This document shows, one piece after another, positions 1 to 5,197 of a stretch of DNA of 5,197 nucleotides. This DNA comes from CAKSFT01 sp045603125. GTDB lineage: Bacteria; Bacillota; Clostridia; UBA1381. How positions within the stretch are numbered: the stretch's first letter is position 1; every line of letters begins with the position of its first letter. The notes beneath the pieces were generated by a model. The model was not told the DNA's origin. It worked only from the letters and a program-made list of their open reading frames with translations, and searched no databases. The stretch lies in assembly GCA_045603125.1 (NCBI GenBank), contig JAZULN010000012.1, positions 1 to 5,197 of the forward strand, read 5' to 3'. The position numbers and the translations under genes were made by a program.

Positions 1-37
1 GAAGTAAGAAAAGAAAACTATTAATTAAAAGTATTAG

Positions 38-70
38 TATAATTGTGGCCGGACACCGGTCACAATTATA
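38..70. promoter_or_regulatory. 33-nt inverted repeat upstream of the flavodiiron gene (operator or terminator hairpin)
   Basis: Arms 38-52 and 56-70 are complementary over 15 positions, with a single G:T wobble (48 against 60) and a 3-base loop (53-55). The core is GC-rich (GCCGG/CCGGT) and the outer arms are AT-rich (TATAATTGTG/CACAATTATA). It ends 41 bases before the TTG start. Two readings fit. It may be an operator: a TATAAT lies in the left arm, and a weak TTGTGG (43-48) with TATATT (67-72), 18 bases apart, would place the repeat across a promoter. Or it may be the Rho-independent terminator of a gene left of the window, since TTTATATTT follows the right arm, although this is not a clean T-run. 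The repeat is seen directly; its role is inferred. Confidence 0.6.
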
Positions 71-92
71 TTTATATTTGAAAGAAATTTTT

Positions 93-101
93 AAGGAAAG
101 G
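93..101 (+). promoter_or_regulatory. Ribosome binding site for the TTG-started flavodiiron gene
   Basis: AAGGAAAGG lies 10 bases before a TTG codon at 112. No ATG is available until residue 30, which is already inside the conserved N-terminal domain. This site therefore fixes the unusual start. Confidence 0.75.
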
Positions 102-111
102 ACTGTTAATT

Positions 112-1896
112 TTGAAAATTACAGAAGATATTATCTATATCGGCGTCAATGACCATGACATAGATTTATTTGAAGGTCAGTATGTTGTACCAAACGGTAT
201 GGCATATAATTCATACGTAATTATCGACGAAAAAATTGCAATTATGGACACTGTAGACGGTCGTTTTTCTCATCAATGGCTTGATAATATTGACAATGCC
301 CTAAAAGGAAAAACTCCCGACTATCTTATAATTCAACACATGGAGCCTGACCATTCAGCAAACATAAAAAAGCTAAAGTCAGTATACCCAAGCACAAAAA
401 TTGTGGCATCAAAAAAGGCCTTTGACATGATGAAAAACTTCTTTGGCGAAGATTATTCCGGCGACGGAGTAATTGTTCAAGAAGGCGACACACTAAATCT
501 CGGACGTCATACTCTTACCTTCTATTCAGCCCCAATGGTACATTGGCCCGAGGTAATTGTAACATATGATAGCTTTGATAAGGTACTATTCTCTGCCGAT
601 GCTTTCGGAAAATTTGGTGCACTCGATGTAGAGGAAGACTGGGCTTGCGAGGCAAGAAGATATTACTTTGGGATTGTCGGAAAATACGGTGCACAAGCTG
701 CGGCACTTTTAAAGAAGGCAGCAACCCTGGAAATTGAAAAAATCTGTGCACTACACGGTCCAGTTCTTACCGAAAATCTCGGCTACTACATTGACCTTTA
801 TAACACATGGTCATCATACGGAGTTGAGAGTGACGGTGTCGTTATTGCATATACATCGGTTTACGGCAACACAAAAAAGGCTGTAGCAATGCTCGAAGCT
901 GAATTAAAGAAAAACGGATGCCCGAAGGTTGTAGTCACCGACCTTGCCCGTGACGATATGGCGGAGGCAATCGAAGACGCTTTCCGCTATGGAAAATTAG
1001 TTCTTGCTACCACCACCTATAACGCCGACATATTCCCTCATATGAAAACATTCATAGACGGGCTTTTAGAGAGAGGCTATCAAAACCGCACCATTGCATT
1101 CATTGAAAACGGAAGTTGGGCACCGCTTGCGGCAAAAATCATGAAAGCAAGCTTTGAAAAATCAAAGAATATAACCTTTGCAGAAAATACTGTAAAAATC
1201 ATGTCAGCCCTAAATGACGAGAGCAAAGCTCAGGTTGTAGCACTTGCCAAGGAACTATCCACCGAATACCTTGCACGTCAGGACGAAACTGCAAATAAGA
1301 ACGATTTAACCGCTTTATTTAACATCGGCTATGGCCTATATGTTATAACATCAAACGACGGCAAGCGTGATAATGGGTTAATTGTTAACACCGTATCGCA
1401 AGTCGCCGATAACCCCACAAAAATTGCGGTTACAATAAATAAAGATAACTACTCACATCACGTTATTAAGCATACAGGGGTTATGAACATAAACTGTCTA
1501 TCCACCGATGCACCATTTAGCGTATTTGAAAATTTCGGTTTCAAGAGCGGCAGAAATACCGATAAATTCGAAGGCAAGGAAAAACTCAGGTCGGATAACG
1601 GGCTTGTGTTCTTAGATAAATACATTAACTCTTTTATGTCGCTAAATGTTGAAAATTATGTAGATTTAGGTAGCCACGGTATGTTTATCTGTTCGGTTAG
1701 TGAAGCAAGAGTTCTAAACAGCCGAGAAACAATGACCTATAGCTACTACCACGCAAATGTCAAACCAAAGCCAAACCAGAAAAAGGGCTATGTATGTAAA
1801 ATCTGCGGCTGGGTTTATGAAGGAGACACCCTGCCCGACGACTTAGTATGTCCATTATGTAAGCATACGGCAAAGGATTTTGAAAAATTAAGTTAA
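112..1896 (+). CDS. fprA: Four-domain flavodiiron protein (FprA-Hrb-type fusion), O2/NO reductase
   Basis: Cytoplasmic flavodiiron protein expected to reduce O2 to water and/or NO to N2O in an anaerobe. Residues 1-240 are the metallo-beta-lactamase-like diiron domain. All family iron ligands are visible: H76, E78, D80 (HMEPDH), H144 (MVHWPE), D163 (SADAFG) and H215 (LHGPV). Residues 242-385 are a flavodoxin domain with the FMN phosphate loop TSVYGNT (248-254) and the flavin-contact segments TTTYNADIFPH (300-310) and ENGSWAP (332-338). Residues 398-550 look like an FMN-binding split-barrel flavin reductase. Residues 559-594 are a short rubredoxin with C562, C565, C580 and C583 binding one iron. 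The last two domains match the layout of Moorella Hrb, the separate partner that passes electrons from NADH to FprA, so the protein may be a self-contained NAD(P)H-to-O2/NO chain. No signal peptide or membrane segment is seen. The TTG start is supported by AAGGAAAGG. The family is certain; the preferred substrate (O2 or NO) is not. Confidence 0.96.
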   Translation: MKITEDIIYIGVNDHDIDLFEGQYVVPNGMAYNSYVIIDEKIAIMDTVDGRFSHQWLDNIDNALKGKTPDYLIIQHMEPDHSANIKKLKSVYPSTKIVASKKAFDMMKNFFGEDYSGDGVIVQEGDTLNLGRHTLTFYSAPMVHWPEVIVTYDSFDKVLFSADAFGKFGALDVEEDWACEARRYYFGIVGKYGAQAAALLKKAATLEIEKICALHGPVLTENLGYYIDLYNTWSSYGVESDGVVIAYTSVYGNTKKAVAMLEAELKKNGCPKVVVTDLARDDMAEAIEDAFRYGKLVLATTTYNADIFPHMKTFIDGLLERGYQNRTIAFIENGSWAPLAAKIMKASFEKSKNITFAENTVKIMSALNDESKAQVVALAKELSTEYLARQDETANKNDLTALFNIGYGLYVITSNDGKRDNGLIVNTVSQVADNPTKIAVTINKDNYSHHVIKHTGVMNINCLSTDAPFSVFENFGFKSGRNTDKFEGKEKLRSDNGLVFLDKYINSFMSLNVENYVDLGSHGMFICSVSEARVLNSRETMTYSYYHANVKPKPNQKKGYVCKICGWVYEGDTLPDDLVCPLCKHTAKDFEKLS

Positions 1897-2043
1897 AGGG
1901 GATGTTAAAAACGTCCAGACCGCAAAACGAAAGTAATCTAAAGAAAATATGGCGTACTAAATATATTGATTAAAAATTATGTGTAGAAAAATCTCAAATT
2001 ATCAATTTTTCTTATAATTTTTCCATTTTGCTATAAAAAAATA
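1897..2043. other. AT-rich non-coding stretch after the flavodiiron gene
   Basis: No convincing coding frame is seen. A weak hairpin sits directly after the stop codon (1900-1905 against 1911-1916, one G:T pair, loop TAAAA) without a T-run. An AT-only inverted repeat (1972-1980 and 2014-2022) is compatible with base composition alone. Near the right end are TATAAT (2013-2018) and an extended -10-like TGCTATAAA (2029-2037), which could drive a short downstream RNA. Neither has a recognisable TTGACA box. Confidence 0.5.
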
Positions 2044-2120
2044 TAGTCACTCGGCGTACCGTCGTACGCTGTTGGATAACCAAAAGCAAGGCTTATGCCT
2101 TGCTTTTGCTATATTTTTTT
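2044..2120 (+). ncRNA. Possible short structured RNA (about 75 nt) or structured 3' end of the flavodiiron transcript
   Basis: The stretch holds two consecutive hairpins. The first (2052-2059 with 2064-2071) has eight pairs including one G:T and a CGTC tetraloop, unusually GC-rich for this spacer. The second (2081-2092 with 2097-2108) is a perfect terminator stem ending near a T-run. An extended -10-like TGCTATAAA at 2029-2037 would start transcription near 2044. An independent small RNA is therefore possible. The simpler alternative is that this is the structured 3' untranslated region of the flavodiiron mRNA. No known RNA family is recognised. Confidence 0.22.
2081..2120 (+). terminator. 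Rho-independent terminator (plus strand)
   Basis: CAAAAGCAAGGC (2081-2092) pairs perfectly with 2097-2108 around a TTAT loop, giving a 12-bp stem. A run of seven T follows at 2114-2120 after five further bases. It would end transcription coming from the flavodiiron gene, about 185 bases after its stop codon. Confidence 0.85.
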
Positions 2121-2149
2121 CATTCTGAAACATTTTTCCCTATCCCCAC

Positions 2150-2184
2150 AAAAAAGGGGATGCAAATTTTTACATCCCCTTTTT
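2150..2184 (-). terminator. Terminator overlapping the 3' end of the AraC-type gene, possibly bidirectional
   Basis: AAAAAGGGGATG (2151-2162) is the exact reverse complement of 2173-2184, with a 10-base loop. Read on the minus strand, the stem is followed by T residues (complement of the A-run 2150-2155). The 5' half of the stem encodes the regulator's last residues (Lys-Lys-Gly-Met) and the stop codon lies in the loop. The plus strand also ends in five T, so it may back up the terminator at 2081-2120 and separate two converging genes. Confidence 0.8.
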
Positions 2185-2976
2185 ATACCTTTTCCTGAAT
2201 TCACTTGGAGTTATCCCCACTTTTTCTTTAAACATTCTGCTAAAGTTACTCTCATCACTAAATCCGCATTGGTATATAATTTCTTTGATATTTATATCTG
2301 TTGAACTAAGCAGTCTTTTTGCCGCCGAAAGTCTGCAGCTTATTAGATAATCGATAGTGGAATAACCGGTTATTTCTTTAAATATATGTGAAAGATGGGA
2401 TGAACTTATGTGGTATTCCTCGCCGATTTCCGAAAGAGACATTTTTTCCATATACTGTTTTTCAAATTTGTCCTGAATTTTTTTAACAAGCATAGTGTTC
2501 TCATTCACATCTCCGATGAAAAGATTAGTAAAATCTCTATATAAAGCAATCAAAAATTCACGAAGTAAAAGATCTGCCTTCGTTTTATAAAACGGCTCTT
2601 TATTTAAAAACTCCTCTGCCATTTTGTCAAAAAACTTCTCTACTTCTTCCTCGTTTTCCTTCACTTTAACAATATGTGAAAATCCTTCAAACCGATTGGT
2701 CAACGCCGATGAGAGAATATATTCATCAATATCTGATGTAATAGTCTCGGGAGAAATTATAACCGAATATCGCTCATATTGGGGGGTTTTAACTTCTATT
2801 TCGTGCTGTTCAAATCGGCTTAAAATTATCAGTGTCCCTCTCTCCGCCTCATATTCTTTATTCTCTATTTTTACCCGAATTTTCCCTTTTTTTATGTAAA
2901 TTATCTGATGTGCATCGTGATAGTGTTTGCCGAAATTTTTCATATCATCAGAAAACTTTGCAGATATTACCTTCAA
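2170..2976 (-). CDS. AraC-family transcriptional regulator with N-terminal cupin domain
   Basis: DNA-binding regulator of 268 residues from the chosen start. Residues 16-61 form a small cupin/AraC ligand-binding barrel: histidines 18, 20 and 23 in HYHDAHQ, then a KKGKIRVKIENKEY strand pair. Residues 166-264 form the double helix-turn-helix: first unit around 179-204 (MSLSEIGEEYHISSSHLSHI), second around 229-262, with the classic CGFSDESNFSRMFKEKVGITPSEFRK pattern split across it. The ATG at 3018 would add 14 residues but has no ribosome binding site. The TTG at 2976 follows GGGGTG (2982-2987) by 5 bases and begins at the usual family N-terminus (MKVISAKF), so it is preferred. The gene is divergent from the oxidoreductase/SDR pair and probably controls it, most likely as an activator responding to a small molecule bound by the cupin. 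The ligand cannot be told from sequence. Confidence 0.93.
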   Translation of the reverse strand: MKVISAKFSDDMKNFGKHYHDAHQIIYIKKGKIRVKIENKEYEAERGTLIILSRFEQHEIEVKTPQYERYSVIISPETITSDIDEYILSSALTNRFEGFSHIVKVKENEEEVEKFFDKMAEEFLNKEPFYKTKADLLLREFLIALYRDFTNLFIGDVNENTMLVKKIQDKFEKQYMEKMSLSEIGEEYHISSSHLSHIFKEITGYSTIDYLISCRLSAAKRLLSSTDINIKEIIYQCGFSDESNFSRMFKEKVGITPSEFRKRYKKGM

Positions 2977-2995
2977 TTTTTCACCCCATTTACCT

Positions 2996-3005
2996 GATTT
3001 ACATA
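2996..3005 (+). repeat. Operator-like box 1 (GATTTACATA)
   Basis: Identical in all ten bases to box 2 at 3038-3047, with starts 42 bases apart (four helical turns). It lies between the two candidate starts of the regulator gene. That favours the downstream TTG start, which leaves the box non-coding. It is inferred to be an AraC-protein binding half-site. Confidence 0.5.
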
Positions 3006-3037
3006 AACATTTTAACATATAAAACGAAAAAAAGCAA

Positions 3038-3047
3038 GATTTACATA
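3038..3047 (+). repeat. Operator-like box 2 (GATTTACATA)
   Basis: Direct copy of box 1. Nine of its bases (ATTTACATA, 3039-3047) recur inverted as TATGTAAAT at 3074-3082. It lies about 45-50 bases upstream of the -10 of the oxidoreductase promoter, a usual place for an AraC-type activator site. Confidence 0.5.
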
Positions 3048-3066
3048 TTTTTTTGCAATATATTCA

Positions 3067-3096
3067 TAACACTTATGTAAATATATGTTATATAAT
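3067..3096 (+). promoter_or_regulatory. Promoter of the oxidoreductase-SDR operon
   Basis: A perfect TATAAT at 3091-3096 lies 41 bases before the ATG at 3137. The -35 position (about 3067-3073, TAACACT) is far from TTGACA. A strong -10 with a poor -35 overlapped by operator-like repeats suggests that the divergent AraC-type protein is needed for activation. The element is seen; the dependence is inferred. Confidence 0.55.
3074..3082 (-). repeat. Operator-like box 3 (inverted ATTTACATA)
   Basis: TATGTAAAT is the exact reverse complement of bases 3039-3047. It also overlaps a small palindrome, CATAA-CAC-TTATG (3065-3077). It sits next to the expected -35 region of the oxidoreductase promoter, where a bound activator could contact RNA polymerase. 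Confidence 0.45.
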
Positions 3097-3136
3097 TAAG
3101 CTAACATAAAATTTAAAATTTTAGGAAGTGACTAAA

Positions 3137-4462
3137 ATGATAAGAAAAGTTTATCAGACACCGGAAGAGTTTTTCGATCAAAATCGTGAGCTAAATTTAA
3201 ATCTTCCCTACTCAGACGACACATCTATCTTAAAGGAAAAGGTTTCTATCGGAAACAAAATCGTAAATAACAGACTTTGCTGTCAGGCAATGGAAGGTTG
3301 CGACGGAACATTGGACGGTAGCCCCGATGAGCTTACCAAAAGAAGATATGAGCGTTTTTCCAAAGGTGGTGCCGGAATTATATGGTTTGAGGCCACTGCC
3401 TGCCAGGAAGACGGACGTGCAAATCCTCGTCAACTTTGGCTAAAGGATAAAAATCTTGACGATTTTAAGAAAATAGTCTATGATATAAAGGAAACAGGGC
3501 TTCGTGAAAACGGGTTTGAGCCTATCTTAATTATGCAAAACACCCATTCTGGAAGATATAGTAAGCCCCATGGCACCCCTGCTCCCCTTATCGCATACAA
3601 TAACCCGATTTTTGAGGGTGATAACCCAATTCCAAAGGATAGAATCCTATCAGACGACGCGCTTGATAAAATCGGCGAAGCAATGGTTAAAAATTCAGTT
3701 CTTGCCGAAAAAGCAGGCTTTGACGGAGTTGATATAAAGTGTTGCCACAGGTACTTAAATTCAGAACTATTATCAGCATTTGAGCGAGAAGGAAAGTATG
3801 GTGGATGCCTTGAAAACAGAACAAGACTTTTACGGGAGAGCGTAAAAGGTGCAATAGAATCCACATCGGGCGACTTTTTAGTAACATCCCGACTAAACGT
3901 CTATGACGGCTTCCCCTACCCTTACGGATTTGGTGTATCAAAAGTCGGCGGACTCGAATTTGACAAAACCGAGCCGATTTGGTTAATAAACGAACTCTAT
4001 AATATGGGTGTCAGAGTTTTAAATATCTCTATGGGAAACCCATATTTTAACCCCCACGTAAACCGCCCCTTTGCAATGGGAGGATACTCCCCCGACGAGC
4101 ATCCGCTAGAAGGGGTCGCAAGAATGTTAGAGGGTATAAAAAAATTAAAGCAGGCAGTTCCTCAAATGAAATTCATCTCATCCGGTCTATCTTATCTTGG
4201 GGTTGTAGCACCAAATGTATGCTCAGCATTTATTAAAGACGGCGGCTTTGATATCTCGGGCTTTGGAAGACAAATCTTTGCATACCCTGATTTTGCCAAT
4301 GATATCGTGACCACAGGAACCTTAAATAAAGATAAAATTTGTATTGCATGTTCTAAGTGTACCGAGATTATGCGTTCAGGCGGAACTCCCGGCTGCGTAA
4401 TCCGTGACCGTGAGCTATATCTGCCAATTTACAAAGAACTTTCAGGAGGTAAGAAACAATGA
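3137..4462 (+). CDS. Old Yellow Enzyme-family NADH:flavin oxidoreductase with C-terminal Fe-S cysteine cluster
   Basis: FMN-dependent ene-reductase of 441 residues, cytoplasmic. After a leader of about 30 residues, the TIM barrel begins at VSIGNKIVNNRL and contains the family segments: GGAGIIWFEA (about 77-86), MQNTHSGRY with the flavin-site His (about 133-141), the active-site strand VDIKCCHRYL (198-207, keeping the Tyr used as proton donor in 2,4-dienoyl-CoA reductase at 206), KYGGCLENRTRLL (220-232) and the FMN-phosphate motif GFGRQ (375-379). C402, C405, C408 and C420 form a C-x2-C-x2-C-x11-C cluster resembling the 4Fe-4S site of 2,4-dienoyl-CoA reductase and BaiCD/BaiH-type enzymes. The C-terminal NAD(P)/FAD domain of those proteins of about 650 residues is absent, so electrons must come from a separate carrier or NADH bound at FMN. 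AGGAAG (3123-3128) lies 8 bases before the ATG; the in-frame GTG at 3128 overlaps that site and is rejected. It overlaps the next gene by 4 bases. Substrate unknown. Confidence 0.92.
   Translation: MIRKVYQTPEEFFDQNRELNLNLPYSDDTSILKEKVSIGNKIVNNRLCCQAMEGCDGTLDGSPDELTKRRYERFSKGGAGIIWFEATACQEDGRANPRQLWLKDKNLDDFKKIVYDIKETGLRENGFEPILIMQNTHSGRYSKPHGTPAPLIAYNNPIFEGDNPIPKDRILSDDALDKIGEAMVKNSVLAEKAGFDGVDIKCCHRYLNSELLSAFEREGKYGGCLENRTRLLRESVKGAIESTSGDFLVTSRLNVYDGFPYPYGFGVSKVGGLEFDKTEPIWLINELYNMGVRVLNISMGNPYFNPHVNRPFAMGGYSPDEHPLEGVARMLEGIKKLKQAVPQMKFISSGLSYLGVVAPNVCSAFIKDGGFDISGFGRQIFAYPDFANDIVTTGTLNKDKICIACSKCTEIMRSGGTPGCVIRDRELYLPIYKELSGGKKQ
4444..4450 (+). promoter_or_regulatory. Strong ribosome binding site for the SDR gene, inside the preceding gene
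   Basis: AGGAGGT lies 8 bases before the ATG at 4459, within the last codons of the oxidoreductase. The SDR start and oxidoreductase stop share ATGA (4459-4462), so the two genes are very likely translated in a coupled way from one mRNA. Confidence 0.85.
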
Positions 4463-5067
4463 AAAAAATCGCATTAGTAACAGGCGTTGCCGGTGGAATC
4501 GGTTTTGCCGTTTTGGAAAAGCTTTTAGAAAATGGTTATTCGGTGGTTGGAATGGATATCGCCCCGAAAATGCCAAAGGATGTATCGGGTGATTTTACAT
4601 ATGTATCAGGAGATTTGAGTAAATCAGAATCTAGACTTCAGTTTATCGAAACCGCAAAATCTCTTGGAGGCAAAATCATGGCTTTAGTAAATGTTGCAGG
4701 TGTTGCTCCAAGAGTCAGAGCCGACATTTTGGAAATGACCGAAGAAAGCTACGATTTTGTTATGAACATTAACACAAAAGGCACACTTTTCTTAACACAA
4801 TCCGTTGCAAACGAGATGATAAAACAAGGTTCTGACGACAAAAAAGCAATAGTAAACATCTCATCAATGTCTGCCTACACATCATCCACAAGCCGTGGCG
4901 AATATTGTATATCAAAAGCAGGAGTTAGCATGATTACCTCTCTTTTTGCCGACCGTTTGGCAGAATTCGGCATCATGGTAAATGAAATAAGACCGGGCAT
5001 AATTGCTACAGGCATGACCGAAACCGTTCAGGCAAAATACGACAACTTAATTTTCAACGAAGACTAA
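4459..5067 (+). CDS. Short-chain dehydrogenase/reductase (SDR), C-terminally truncated
   Basis: NAD(P)-dependent oxidoreductase of the classical SDR type (FabG/3-ketoacyl-ACP reductase-like). Visible motifs are the nucleotide-binding TGVAGGIG (8-15), D33 after the second strand (favouring NAD over NADP), D52 in GDLS, NVAG (78-81, variant of NNAG), NIN (103-105), catalytic Ser near 136 in NISSMS, Y149-x3-K153 (YCISK) and RPG (178-180). The family is usually 245-260 residues. This frame stops at TAA (5065-5067) just after the YDNLI segment, so roughly 50 residues are missing, including the last helix and strand needed for the substrate pocket and subunit contacts. The catalytic residues are intact, but the product is probably unstable or inactive unless the frame is restored. 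It is coupled to the upstream ene-reductase, so it likely acts on the same substrate's carbonyl or hydroxyl. Whether the truncation is natural, a sequencing error or an insertion cannot be decided here. Confidence 0.88.
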   Translation: MKKIALVTGVAGGIGFAVLEKLLENGYSVVGMDIAPKMPKDVSGDFTYVSGDLSKSESRLQFIETAKSLGGKIMALVNVAGVAPRVRADILEMTEESYDFVMNINTKGTLFLTQSVANEMIKQGSDDKKAIVNISSMSAYTSSTSRGEYCISKAGVSMITSLFADRLAEFGIMVNEIRPGIIATGMTETVQAKYDNLIFNED

Positions 5068-5197
5068 CTATGAAATGTCAATATATTTTTAAAAAATTTT
5101 TAAAATTCTTTTAGCTATGTAAAAATGGGTATAGCAAACAGACCTCCAAAGGAAGCCACTTGAAATTTAATAGATGGATTACGCCGCAGGATTGTAA
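5068..5197. other. AT-rich tail replacing the SDR 3' end; possible insertion or remnant
   Basis: After the premature stop the DNA turns very AT-rich (5081-5112, runs of T and A), then more mixed. Two traces of the missing SDR end may be present in the frame offset by two from the gene. CTA-ACT-ATG-AAA (5064-5075) reads LTMK, like the LTPxK seen in relatives. Bases 5166-5195 read FNRWITPQDC, like the following RWGxPED segment. Between them lie about 90 bases with an in-frame stop. A short inverted repeat GCTAT/ATAGC (5114-5118, 5131-5135) is present. On the minus strand two short frames stay open from the window edge to stops at 5115-5117 and 5111-5113. One ends in SFGGLFAIPIFT. No identity is assigned. 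Confidence 0.35.

Noticed and set aside
43..65. Rex-type redox operator (TTGTG...CACAA)
   Set aside because: The half-sites are 13 bases apart, while Rex sites have about 8 bases between these half-sites.
515..751. Minus-strand open frame of 78 codons within the flavodiiron gene
   Set aside because: It lies entirely opposite conserved diiron-domain codons and has no recognisable domain or ribosome binding site.
2095..2304. Plus-strand open frame of 69 codons
   Set aside because: It starts in the terminator loop and runs antisense to the conserved helix-turn-helix end of the AraC-type gene.
2624..3080. Two plus-strand open frames opposite the regulator's N-terminal half and the control region
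   Set aside because: They are antisense shadows with low-complexity Ser/Phe/Ile-rich translations from AT-rich DNA.
3230..3941. Three minus-strand open frames inside the oxidoreductase gene
   Set aside because: They mutually overlap opposite a well-conserved TIM barrel and have no protein signature of their own.
4404..4592. Plus-strand frame bridging the oxidoreductase and SDR genes
   Set aside because: It is a shifted reading of both genes across their ATGA overlap; the translation has no family features.
5065..5197. Group II intron or IS200/IS605-type end in the SDR tail
   Set aside because: No GTGYG-type intron start, domain V hairpin, clear target duplication or transposase sequence is seen.
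1..5197. CRISPR array, tRNA or rRNA genes
   Set aside because: No regularly spaced repeats, cloverleaf-like segments or rRNA-like stretches were noticed on either strand.

Overview
The window looks like chromosomal DNA of an anaerobic, low-GC Gram-positive bacterium (Clostridia-like). The grounds are AT-rich intergenic DNA, strong AGGAGG-type ribosome binding sites, a TTG start, Rho-independent terminators, and an oxygen/NO-detoxifying flavodiiron protein next to an Fe-S Old Yellow Enzyme relative. No species can be named from sequence alone.

Left part (1-2169): after a short non-coding leader with a near-perfect 33-nt inverted repeat comes a 594-residue fused flavodiiron protein. It carries the diiron beta-lactamase-like domain, flavodoxin, flavin-reductase-like and rubredoxin domains in one chain. 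It amounts to a fusion of FprA with its usual electron donor Hrb, and probably reduces O2 or NO to protect the cell. About 270 non-coding bases follow, with a GC-rich hairpin and a strong terminator. This stretch could also hold a short independent RNA.

Middle part (2150-3136): an AraC-family regulator on the minus strand ends in a terminator built into its last codons. It is divergent from the next operon. The control region between them carries three copies of an ATTTACATA box (two direct, one inverted), which are good candidates for the regulator's operators. The plus-strand promoter has a perfect TATAAT but a poor -35, as expected of an activator-dependent promoter.

Right part (3137-5067): two translationally coupled genes (ATGA overlap). 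The first is a single-domain Old Yellow Enzyme/2,4-dienoyl-CoA reductase-like protein with a C-terminal four-cysteine cluster. The second is a short-chain dehydrogenase (SDR). By analogy with other anaerobe pairs, the ene-reductase would saturate a C=C bond next to a carbonyl and the SDR would interconvert the ketone and alcohol, under AraC-type control by an unknown substrate. The SDR stops at 202 residues, about 50 short of its family, and runs into AT-rich DNA. A short stretch near the window end, in another frame, resembles the missing SDR segment. The gene may therefore be interrupted by a small insertion or frameshifted. This broken or rearranged 3' end is the oddest feature of the window.
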